A DNA stretch of 64,000 bases, taken from positions 33,525 to 97,524 of the forward strand of contig JAOPGA020000623.1 of assembly GCA_026419775.2 (NCBI GenBank). The letters run 5' to 3'. The translations under genes were made by a program, and so were the position numbers. This document shows, piece by piece, positions 41,274 through 51,528 of this stretch. This DNA comes from Acrasis kona (lineage: Eukaryota; Heterolobosea; Eutetramitea; Acrasida; Acrasidae). A model generated the notes under the pieces. It ran no database searches. It was given only the letters and a program-made list of their open reading frames with translations, and had not been told where the DNA came from. The number at the start of each line of letters is the position of its first letter. The stretch's first letter is position 1.

Positions 41274-42799
41274 TTATTTGTTTGCATTTTTTAATTGTTC
41301 GTATTGTTTAATAATGTTTGATATCTCATCGGTGATCAAGCCCACCTGGTCTGCAGTAAATCCAAAGCGGTCAACAAGTTTCGTGTCCACACCCAGGAAC
41401 CCCTTCTTTATAAAATCCAATTCATTCTGATCCTTGGGTGTTAAAAAGTCGTGTAGTTTTCTAGTCATGTCATCAACGCTACTACTCCTCTCGTCATAAC
41501 TAAAATTTTAGTGATTTTCTAATTAATCTACTTACAGTTCAGGGAAACCCTCTCTCAAATAATCAAATGTCGATTCTGGAGCATAATACAGAAGAAACTT
41601 CCTCATTGCATCGGGTTGATTGTACTTGGCAGCAATGAAGATCGGACTTTGGAACATGGCAGTGTTTTGTGCATTCATTGGGTTTTGGGTTTTCTGCGTC
41701 GAAGATCCATCAGAGGTGGTCGTCTTGGTAGGAGTGGGTCCAGTACTGGACTCTAATTCGGACTTTATCCTATAAAAACAAATCAAAAAGTAATGGAACA
41801 CAAGACAAGCACACAAAATAGAATTCGAACCAAAAGAATAATGCATGGCGTTATTGCCAACTCTGTCCTTGGTCATGACCAACCTCAGAACATTTTTTAT
41901 ATTATTTGTTGAATGCAAGTAGGCGACAGTACATCTCAAAAAGAAAAACATCCTATCGTCCGGTTTCACACAACAATAATGAATGGGCAGGTTGCCATGT
42001 TCATCTCTAGCTTGCATGAGGTTCATAAAATTTGTATGTTTCTGGCTTGTCATGGGTGTTTTAAGTAGCCTATTACAAAAGTCCAGTAAGCTCTCTTCGA
42101 TTGCCACATGCAGGAATGTTTGCTTCTTCAGGTTAAACTTGATGTTCGTGGAGGATTGAAGGGAATAAAGTAATTGTGCACATTCGACGTGTTGGTGGCG
42201 TAGTGCTAAATGGAGTGGGGTCGATCCAAAATTAGTTTGTTGAAGAGAAAGAGAGTGAGTGAATACTTCAGTATAAGGTGATGGTAAAGACAACAACCAA
42301 GCCAAAACCTCTACCTGCCCAAATCGTGCACAGTCATGCAGAATGTTCCACTTATTGTGATTAAGTTCGTGTACGTGCACTTTACCCTCCTCCACAAGTA
42401 TTTTTGCACACTTCAAATGTCCGAGGCGGCAAGCATAGTGTAAAGGTGTTCTGCCGAATGCTTGATTTTTAGTATTTGGGCTCCAGGCGTCTGCAGCATT
42501 GCTCTACAATTGAATAAGTTTATGAAGGTAATCTATCCTACTTTTAAGTCGGTATTAAAAAGGGATGTAAATTTGGAAAAAAATGTTGAATTATTTATAC
42601 TCCCTTTTTCTCTGAACTCTCTAACTATCTTCCTAAGAATTTCATCATCACCAGCTCTAACAACAGCAAATATATTGGGAATAACTGGGCCAGGCTGCTG
42701 CGATGCTGTGCTCATCTTTTTAACATGTGGCTTGGTTGACGTATTTTGATTGTTGTAAAGTATCCGTTCATGGTTCTGAATTAGATGCTTGTGCCACAT
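41274..42799 (-). CDS. Ankyrin-repeat protein, multi-exon
   Basis: Exons 42799-42542, 42503-41536 and 41499-41274 (introns 38 and 36 nt). A further in-frame 45-nt intron at 41814-41770 is likely: the stretch it removes is T-rich and hydrophobic (CACLVFHYFLICFYR) and ends in TTTATAG. With it spliced the protein is 468 residues. At least five ankyrin units are seen, e.g. GRTPLHYACRLGHLKCAKIL, KWNILHDCARFGQVEVLAWL, GSTPLHLALRHQHVECAQLL and GNLPIHYC. The frame is open to a GTG at 42823, so ATG 42799 (MWHKHLIQNHER) is used. Ankyrins are binding scaffolds; the partner is unknown. Confidence 0.82.
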
Positions 42800-43043
42800 T
42801 TCAAAGTAACGTTTGTTACCCACAGAGAGAAAAGCAAATAGGGAACCGAATTGGATTGGGAGGTTTAATTATATGTTAATCAATACAACTCTGATGATCG
42901 ACCTTCACGATGCATTAAATCGCTGCAGAAGAATGAATGTGGTCAGTAACCTTAAGAAAGTTCAAAGTTAAAGCTTGAAGCAGATGAATGCCGAAAAGCA
43001 ATATACACAATTAAAATTTTATATATTTACATTCAAATGTCTC

Positions 43044-43391
43044 TTACATGGCGGTTATACTCATCACGGCTATTAGTACTATTAGAGCTGCCGCATGAAT
43101 TATGTTGTCGTACTGATGGGGAGCGGCCAAGTCTTTAACTAACGTAATCGAGTCTAGGGGAGCTTTTTCTGTATTACTCGCTTCTAATTGCCTCAACGGC
43201 AAACAGTATTGGGTCGAGTTAAGTGGAATTGAAGTATTTCCTTCAAATACCACATTATGTAGTAAACGATATTCCTCCAGTTTTGCGATACTTGGAGACC
43301 CATAGTTGACAATGCTGCAGTGAACAGCATACTGATGAATTGTACAACACATTATGAACGCGCCTAGAATATAACAAAGAGCTGATTTCAT
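43044..43391 (-). CDS. Small secreted or GPI-anchored protein
   Basis: From ATG 43391 (MKSALCYILGAFIMCCTIHQ) there is a signal peptide; an ATG 36 bp upstream is also in frame. The mature part has two cysteine regions and N-glycosylation sequons (NTS, NST). The last 19 residues (IIHAAALIVLIAVMSITAM) are hydrophobic to the end, preceded by polar residues, which fits a GPI-attachment signal. A single C-terminal membrane helix is the alternative. Function unknown. Confidence 0.6.
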   Translation of the reverse strand: MKSALCYILGAFIMCCTIHQYAVHCSIVNYGSPSIAKLEEYRLLHNVVFEGNTSIPLNSTQYCLPLRQLEASNTEKAPLDSITLVKDLAAPHQYDNIIHAAALIVLIAVMSITAM

Positions 43392-43696
43392 TTGATTTAT
43401 TTTTAATGCCTTAATCAATTTTATCATTCTTTTTTTAATAGTCTAAAAAAAGATGCGATCTTCCGCTAGGAAAATCAATTGTAAGCTGAGGAGTTCCCTC
43501 ACGATAAAAGTAACAAGGAATATTTAATATTCGAAGGTTCTTTCGTATAATCCATCAAGCTACTAATAGATATTGAATGTGGAAATGATGTTTCACGTAT
43601 GATGGCTCTGGCACATTTTCCCTTCGGGCATTATGTGGTTCAAATTTTATCGCTTACAACAGACATCTGACAACAGTATTTCTCCGTGAACTAATC

Positions 43697-44957
43697 ATGA
43701 GATTGCAATTGGTCTTGCTCTTATCATTGATGGCTTGCGCAGTTATCGTTCCTGTGCATATTTTCGTTCACAAGGATTTGGATCATTCCAGACCTCTAAA
43801 GACAGGAAGAATTAAGAGCATTTTCAAGACAAAAAATTCAAGACAAAAAATGTTCTCGTTCACAACAACGTTTTTAAGAGTCACAAAGATAACATGAAAA
43901 CCGGTGGTCCTCTTGGAGAGTAACAACATTTGTCACATTGTTAAAATAATCAATTAGGTACTATCTATTTCAAACAGCGATAAAATCACTGCAGACTCTG
44001 GATTACGTCAATATAGTTGTAGCCAATAAGGAATCTGATGTCGCGGCAGCACTGAACTCCGGAATCACTTTTGACCGAGTTTACGTCGATGAATATTCTA
44101 TGGCTGCGGTTAAGAAACATTTTGAACAAAACAGGGTAACCATTTTATACCCATGCATTTTCGACTTTTTCAGTGCATATACAGGATGCTAGATTATTGG
44201 GGGTGTCCTAAGAGTGCAGCATATCGATTAGATAACGTAGCACAGAAAGCCATCTTCACACCTTTCGACAATGGCTATAATTACTTTATGGGATTTTTAC
44301 CCAACACCGTGCCTCGATCAATCTTACCGTGGTGGAAGAAGAAGAAAACACCAATTTACGAAAATGTTCAATTGTTAGTGTGGGGCAAAGAATGGAAATA
44401 CTTTACAAGGTGAGTATCAAATCACTTCAATGCGCAATTTTTAAAAACATAGAGAACCTGAAGTTTGGAACTTGTTATTGAAAATCAAACAACGCTTCAA
44501 CGCCACAATTGCAGTTACAATAAAAAACGAAGAAGGAAAAAACGTTCCTAGTTTTGTAAAGGACTATGGTATTTTTGACAAGCCAACTTGGAGCTCTCTT
44601 CTCGCCAATTCAACATTGTTACTTGGAATAGGTGACCCTGTTTTAGGACCAACTGTATTTGAAGCTATTAGTGGAGGTGTAATTTATTTAGATCGCAATT
44701 TGCATCCTCCTCTTGTTGTAAATAGAAACCCTGAAATGAACATTCCTTCTCAACATCATTATGCTTATGAAATCTATAAAGGAGAGCCTTACATCTATAG
44801 AATGGATCTCAGTGATCATGAGAGTGTTTTGAATGCTGTGGAGAAGGCGTTGAGCAATAGAAACAAAGTTAGACCTTTTGTGCCATATGATTTTACGATA
44901 GAGGCCATTACAGAAAGGATTGAACAAGATCTTAATAATAGTACATGTTTAGAATAG
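43697..44957 (+). CDS. GT18-type N-acetylglucosaminyltransferase (MGAT5-like), frameshifted
   Basis: Exons 43697-43919, 43958-44135, 44174-44409 and 44453-44957; introns 38, 38 and 43 nt. The N-terminus is a signal anchor (MRLQLVLLLSLMACAVIVP). The C-terminal half matches MGAT5/GT18 in order: NVPSFVKDYGIF, LLLGIGDPVLGPTVFEAIS, GGVIYLD, HHYAYEIYKGEPYIYRMDL and FVPYDFTIEAITERI. These Golgi enzymes add beta-1,6 GlcNAc to N-glycans. Exon 1 contains an exact 14-bp tandem duplication (43823-43850) that shifts the frame. With one copy counted, all four exons join in one frame to 375 residues, so the duplication is the only fault. Allelic null or assembly artefact. Confidence 0.82.
43823..43850 (+). 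repeat. 14-bp exact tandem duplication inside a coding exon
   Basis: TTCAAGACAAAAAA occurs twice in a row (43823-43836, 43837-43850). It puts the glycosyltransferase out of frame. The A6 run at the end of each copy suggests polymerase slippage. Confidence 0.9.
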
Positions 44958-45224
44958 AAATCGGTTTGTACAAGTAGATATTCTTTCAAGATGTGTTGAA
45001 TGTTTTGAACTAGACTTTGTATTGACGAAGACTGGAGGCTGAAAATAAAGATTTTATCAATAAACTGGTTTTTCTTCTCCTCCAATAAATCCATGTGAAT
45101 GGTCAGTCAATTTTTCTAAAGCATCAAATTGCCGTTTTTTTGGACAACCAATGTACTGATTTTTTGTAACTCCGATGGATGGATTACAAAATCTGTAGTT
45201 AACGATTCATCTCTACAGAAAATA

Positions 45225-46714
45225 ATGTCGGATACATCCATCTACGACTTTAGTGAGGAGAGTGGTGCTTGTGATGTTCCACAATGCGGTGGCGGATTTT
45301 GTATTCACAGAACTACCCATCCTGATTCTGCAGCCTTATTTAAAACTACATATGCAAATCAGTCATGGAAATCCATCCATCAGATAATTACAACTATAAA
45401 CACCACGTAGTGGATCCTGCAAGCTCGATGCATAGAGTGCCATACCCTAAGGAACCTCGTTATAGGCAAAACTATCAAATTAATCCGATGCACTTGTCTA
45501 CGTTAAGGAAAGGGCATGAAGTAGATAATCAAGAGAGAATCAATGCCAATCACATGTTTAGTACAACAACAGGATCTACACACCATCATTGGGTTACGCA
45601 ACCGGCTCCTTGTTATCAACAACCAAACCATAAGAAGGCTCCTGAGAACCCTAAAATGACTTTTATTGCAAACTACCAAGATGATCAAAAGGATAATTAT
45701 CTCAATGGCACTTTAAATGCGATGGATCCTCCTTCTGACAACTCTTACTTCATAGACCCTAAAAGAAAGTATCAAACGGAGGCTTCGTCTCAATACAAAA
45801 AGCCACAACATGCACAAAACACTGCAGAAAATTGGAACGAGAACGTGGATGCCATCAGAGACAGATATGAAGCTCTGCACTCTACCAGAACGCAGCCAAT
45901 AGTAACATCTACTGTACCTAATACAACAACGAACCAGTTCTTCCACAACAAACAAAATTCTTATTTACGCACGGACGTCCAACAAGATAAGGTCAGTGGA
46001 GAGCAGTCAAAGCTTATTTTTAGGGACAGTCAACTAAGAGGAAAGAACAAACACTGCAACAATCCAGCCGGTCTTCCTACACCTATATCACCAACTGAGG
46101 CATCACCAACGGAGGAGAAGTATGTGCAACAATTTAGACATCTTCCATACTCGGGCATTAAGCCAACCTCAACTATTCACAATGAAGACCCTCACATAGA
46201 AAGCATGGCATTAAGTATGAGACAGGGTAGTAGCCCTCTATCGCCTCAAGATGTTAGCCCAGATAGGTATTGTGGAGAGCATGTAACAACTCATGATGAA
46301 ACTTATCAAAGTACAGCTCACGCGATAAATGACCAGGATAGAGATTACACTAATACACTATTGAGACGACCCCAAATTTTAAGGAAGGCAAACGGCGTCA
46401 GCACCTTCTCCAAGTCCCACTATGGACCAGGAATAGGTGGAAGAGAGATGACTGGTAACATTGCACATCACTCTTTAACCAGAACAACATCGGCACCCAA
46501 TGCTTATAGAACATCAATACCCCACAGTAAACACGGGGTAGAGATGACCGAATCTTTGAGAGTCCATCAAAAAGCCCCAATTGTACAGACTCCTTCGCAT
46601 GAGACTATATCAAATCACTTCATAACGAGCACACAAAGGGCAAATAACTCAATGCTCAACTATTCAAGTGCTCCCCACCATAAACAATTTGTTCAACAAG
46701 CAAGAGGTGTGTAA
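45225..46714 (+). CDS. Uncharacterised Ser/His/Asn-rich protein, probable frame break
   Basis: ATG 45225 opens MSDTSIYDFSEESGACDVPQ, which runs to TAG at 45408-45410. A second frame, shifted by one, opens at ATG 45365 and runs 449 residues to TAA 46714. Both look coding and overlap by 46 nt, so they are probably one gene with a nucleotide missing near 45365-45400; otherwise the gene starts at 45365. The protein is polar and disordered with many His, Ser, Thr and Tyr, no signal peptide and no domain I recognise. A regulatory or cytoskeletal low-complexity protein is possible. Confidence 0.55.
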
Positions 46715-46759
46715 CATATTAAAGATGTAATAAACAGAAATACTTTTAACATTTTACAT

Positions 46760-47476
46760 TTATTCATTATCTTCTATACTATTGGCGATGACTTTCCTGA
46801 AATCCGACAGAATCGGATAAATGTTGGAAAATGCCTCATAAATGATTGTCCTCTCTTTCGCTCCTGTTCAAAACAACTTTTCCAGATGCGAAAATCAACA
46901 TTACGACCTTAGGGGAGATCATTCTGTATATAAGACCGGGGAAGATTTTCTGGTTCATACGACGAGAAACTTGCGTGAGCGAACGAAATTCTCTCTAGTG
47001 AAACTGGGAATTTAACGTCACAACTCGCCACAATGTTTTGTATTTTAAATTCTGCAAACTTGGCTGCAAAACCAAGTTTTTGAATGATGCGAGCAAACTT
47101 TCTCGCTGCTAGACGACTATCCTCCTCCGATTTTGCACCAGTAACAACCATCTTGCCTGTAGCAAATATTAGGGCAGTTGATTTTGGGTCCCTGATACGC
47201 ATAATAAGTGCAGCAAAACGTTTAGGATTGTACTCGGCATTACGGGCGTGGAGTGCTATGTGATTGAGCTTCAATTTGCACCCTAGATTAACGGTAGATA
47301 CAACGTTTCTGAAAATGTTAATGCAGACCCTATTTGTTAACATACTGCAACTGTGGGACTACACCATTTGTATTAGCTAGATGTTGAGAGCCGTCGTCAC
47401 TTGGTTGAGCGTCACCCTCCCCTGCAAATCGTTTGGCATCTTCAAGTGCGTCAATGCCGGGAACGTATGCTTCCAT
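46760..47476 (-). CDS. TBP: TATA-binding protein (TBP), two apparent 1-nt insertions
   Basis: Exon 1 47476-47346 ([17 protein letters not shown]...), 37-nt intron, exon 2 47308-46760. Both TBP repeats are present: [60 protein letters not shown] and, in the second half, [56 protein letters not shown]. The second half is in frame only if one extra nucleotide is ignored near 46945-46951 and another near 46866-46867. With both ignored the length is 225 residues, normal for TBP with a short N-terminus. The conserved blocks place both faults before the resulting stop codons. An essential gene, so errors or a decayed second copy are the alternatives. Confidence 0.88.
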
Positions 47477-47812
47477 TTTTCTTCGTTCAACAAACCCTCA
47501 AGATCCTATTTATATCAATTCAACCTATATGTTACAATAAAAAATATCCTTTTAATAAATTAGAATCCTTGAGTACCAGCCACACGAACTCAACCATTTA
47601 TTGTCTCCTTAAGTTCGCAAAGTGATGAAGTGCTTTAATAAAGCTTTAGTGGCTATTTTAAAGATTATGTTTATGTTTAACGAATCAAGAGTTGCATATC
47701 CGCGCGTATCTATTAAATGACCTTGTAATCGTGCTAGTAAGATCTATTGACTAATCGATCTTTGGTCAACACGTTTCCATTTTACAAGATTGACAGCTCA
47801 ACCACAATCAAC
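47477..47812. other. 336-bp divergent promoter region (TBP / ELAPOR-like)
   Basis: Lies between two divergently transcribed genes. AT-rich, with the leader of the receptor gene (ACCACAATCAACATGAC). No RNA gene or repeat seen. Confidence 0.4.
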
Positions 47813-50800
47813 ATGACACCATTGTTCAAGATCACACTCTTGTTCATTGTTTGTGTACTATACACATGTGCAGCAGATGGGCCTGTTTCAAATTCAACTA
47901 ATGTCGTTCTTGTCAATGCAACACTCACACCAACACCAACTCCGAAGATTGGAGCATCACCGACAAATGCTCCGGCACCAATCATAAACGTACCAACTAT
48001 ACCTCCAACAGCACCAGATTGCAAACCAGAGGACATTGGCAGCATGTATAGTGACTGTGATAAAAGTACCAATACAATGACTGTGCTCTACTATAAAAAG
48101 ATACCGTGCAAAAAAGAGCTACCATCACCCTCTATAACAGTTCCGTGTAATTTGAACTGCGACAATGGGCAGATATTAGAGGCACCAAACACTGCATGTA
48201 CAAAATGTCCACCAGGTGGTGTCTCCTTCTCAGAAGGCATCAACATTAATAATTGGTCGTCACTCAGCGACCCTAACTTGTCCACTACGTGCATTGGAAG
48301 GCATTGCAAGAGATCAAAAGAAGATAGCAGAGTCCCATTAGGGTTTGTCAACTTGTTAAAATGTTCTAATAAAATTCAGTTGGGTATCTCATCCATCAGG
48401 GGAGTACATTCACTCAGGAAACAATCAGCCTGATAGCGTCAAGTTAGTCCTAGCATATACTGCTGATGTAGTCCGCGAGTCAGGACAAGTCATTTTCACA
48501 TACAAGGTTGATGCTGAACATGGCTCTGATGGTTTAATCTTTTACGTTGACTCCAAAGTTGTTCTTCCATTAACAAGCACCACGAAAGAATACACGACTG
48601 TGAAGTACGCACTCACGCATGGATATCACAAATTAGAGTGGAGGTATGTCAAGAACGCAGCAATATCCAAAGGAAAAGATCGTGCACAAGTCAAGGTAAC
48701 AACATTTTCAATCATTACGTTTACATGAATAGAGCATACAAATCGTTGGAACCAAACATCATGATTCAAAATGTACTCCCTGCCAACCAGGTACCTTTTC
48801 ATCCGTTCAAGGCGGTGATGTATGTCTACCGTGTCCATCGTTCACATTTTCTGCTTCCAACAATACTGTAACCTGTCAAAACTGTCCACCAGATCAATAC
48901 AGCTTAGGAGGCGCCACTCAATGCATCCCCAGACCAACATGCCAACCATCCGACTATTACAGCGACTACACTGCTTGCAAAAATGGAAAGAGGAAATTAA
49001 CGTTTAAACTCAAGCAACCAGCCATTTGCAAACCAGATCCATCCACAGCGCCAAAAGACAAGGATCAAGTCGATTGTGCAAAATGTCCGTTAGGCCTCTA
49101 TAGAGACGATCAGGACAATTGTGTAGCATGTAGCGGAGAGTCCGAATACAGGAGTCAAGTCGATCAAAAATGCAAAACATGTGAAGCGGGTAATGCTGCC
49201 ATCAAGTATCTACGTTACGATCAAGATTGGCTGAACGAACATTTATCGCTCCCATCCGATTGGGTCACAATGTGTAAAGAAGGATGCGAACACGACAAGA
49301 GAGGATTCTTCATTTCCAACGACCACGTCACCCTCCAACGCTACATTCAATCCGGTGGTTCGCCCAACTCTGGCGATCTCAACACATTACGCTTCTCGGT
49401 CAACTTGTACACTTTTGGAAGAATTTCATTCCAATACGAAATCTCACAAAACGTATCCGATCCAGAAGAAAGCGCAACTTTAAGTTTTTACGTTGACTCC
49501 GTAGCAGTCGCATGGATTGATGGAGAGAGCGGACCCTCATCAGATGGATCGGGCACATTCACGACATCGTTGATACCTCCGGGCAACCACACTTTGTTTT
49601 TTGGATTCGAACGTTTCGACAGCTATGACGATTACGCATCATTGAAAATCAAAAACATTATCATTCAAGGGGAGTCAACCGGCGCCTCGCACGAATGTGA
49701 AAAGTGTATGGCAGGATTTAAATGTTCAGCAAAAACAAATCAATTCACTCCCTGTCAACCAGGAGAATTTAGTAATGAGGGATCGGAGAATTGTGGACAA
49801 TGTCCTCCCGGTACTTACAACAACCAATACGCACAACCCTATAGTTGCATGCAATGTCCAAGCGGAACGAATTCCATCGGTCATGGAAATGTGGATTGCA
49901 TCGATCAATGCAGTTACAATGTACCGGGCACTAAAATCTTTTACGATCTCACCAAGTTCGATTCTCCACAGAATAGCAAATTGGAATTTAATGCAATCGG
50001 TCCGGTCAACTTGATCACCAATTCCACATCCGATTCAGATGCCGAATTTGAATTATACATTTCAATGTGTAACCGATTCAACATTTCAGAATCAACATCT
50101 TTTTGTAATACCAATCAAATTGGATTGGACCAAATGGTGGATCGATTAGGACTCCATTCTCCAGATTCAAGAGTTTTGAATTCTTATGCATGCGTTCAGA
50201 ACGATGACACTAGTTTCGACGTGGGATACATGCCCGCTTACACGGCGCTTCCAGATTCAGAATCGTCGGATCAATTTGTGGATCCGTCCAAGAGAGCAGA
50301 TGGCATCAAATTAGAATTTACGTCTCAAGAAGTTTGTTTGTCCACCAACGAGACCATCATCGACCAACAAGATTCCAACGTTCAAAATCGAATCCAATAC
50401 GAATCGACTCATGGGGATTTACATTTTTACAAAACAATCATTCATTTCATTTGTGATCCAGATGCAGGATTTGGAAAATTGGTCCCCGCCAAATCATCAC
50501 CCAATTCGATCGTCGAATTGAACTCCAAATGTAAAATTCAATTACAATGGAACAGCATGTACGCATGTCCCATTTGTACAATTTATGATTACGAAACCAT
50601 ACATGGACAATGTGATTCGAATGGATATCGCGTCAATAGATTATACAAGAAACCAGAAAGCAAATGCAATCCATTTGGTAAATTACCAAATGGCGTCGAT
50701 CCAAATGGCATCATTCCATCACAATTCAATTTCACCATTGCATGTCCAATATGTACCATCAATGATGCCGAATTAGTCATCACGAAGTGTGTGGATGGAT

Positions 50801-51186
50801 ATTCCACTCATAGGTATATTTGGAAGGAACCTAAAAATTGTACAGATGGAAATTTCAAATTACCAGAACCAAAAGTTGTGCCTTGTGATAGCGTGGATTT
50901 GAGCAAATTCGCTGCGGCTTTGATATTAGTGGTTGTATCCGTTGTGTTTGTTGGTTTGATTGCTGGTTATGTCATCATGTACAGGAGGCATCAACAATTG
51001 TACAAGAATTATCAAATGCTACAGGAGAGCGATGGAAAGGAGTTGAGCGAGGTGGAGGTGTTTGGTAGGGATGATGATGACGATGATGATGTGAGCGATG
51101 ATGATATGGGATTTGAATCCAGAAACAAGAAGAGCGGCAAGAAGGATTTTGATAGTGGCGATGATGAAATTGAATCTCGTGTATAA
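47813..51186 (+). CDS. ELAPOR/EIG121-like Cys-rich type I receptor
   Basis: Exons 47813-48342, 48380-48695 and 48733-51186 with two 37-nt introns join to 1099 residues. Signal peptide (MTPLFKITLLFIVCVLYTCA), Thr/Pro-rich linker, Cys-rich repeats of the CxxCPxG type (CQPGTFSSVQGGDVCLPCPS; CPPGTYNNQYAQPYSCMQCP), PSGTNSIGHGNVDC, a long region with mannose-6-phosphate-receptor-like spacing of cysteines, one transmembrane helix (ALILVVVSVVFVGLIAGYVI) and an acidic tail. The tail has YQML, a YxxPhi sorting motif. Domain order and phrases match ELAPOR1 (KIAA1324), an endolysosomal protein tied to autophagy and secretory-cell maturation in animals. The intron donor at 48343 is GTTTGT; it restores the reading GWVSHPSGEYIHSG. 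Confidence 0.85.
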
Positions 51187-51528
51187 ATTATTGTTTTTTT
51201 TTTAATTGTTTTTTTTTCTTTTGGGTCAAAAAAGTATGTGGCTCCACAAGGTCATTGGCGCAACATGTGAATTTTGTTTAAGCCAACCGTTTCGGGAGCA
51301 GCTGCAGGTCTTCCATAAACCATGAGGCATCGAGTCTTGATAAGTTCATCCTAGCAACACCAAATAAGATACTTCATGTGATGGCGATAAGGACATCATC
51401 TGGTCAACTCATGAGTGTCAAATAATGTAAAGTTTATTATGGTTTGTAACACAACTTGGTTTCTATTTTTCGAACGATAAGGACACCGGAATGCTTCAAG
51501 AACATTGACTTTATTAGCAATTATTAAA
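51187..51528. other. 342-bp region between convergent genes
   Basis: Poly-T tracts follow the receptor gene. A minus-strand stretch around 51250-51350 reads DELIKTRCLMVYGRPAAAPE, which looks slightly protein-like but has no start and no recognisable family. Probably a remnant or chance. Confidence 0.35.

Noticed and set aside
46760-47476. +1 frameshifting at stop codons (Euplotes style) as the explanation for the TBP breaks
   Set aside because: The conserved FPGLIYRM and GAKERE blocks lie before the stop codons but already in the shifted frames, so the shifts are not at the stops.
51250-51430. Minus-strand peptide with protein-like look (KTRCLMVYGRPAAAPE)
   Set aside because: No start, no splice that joins it to anything, no family; listed only as part of the intergenic region.
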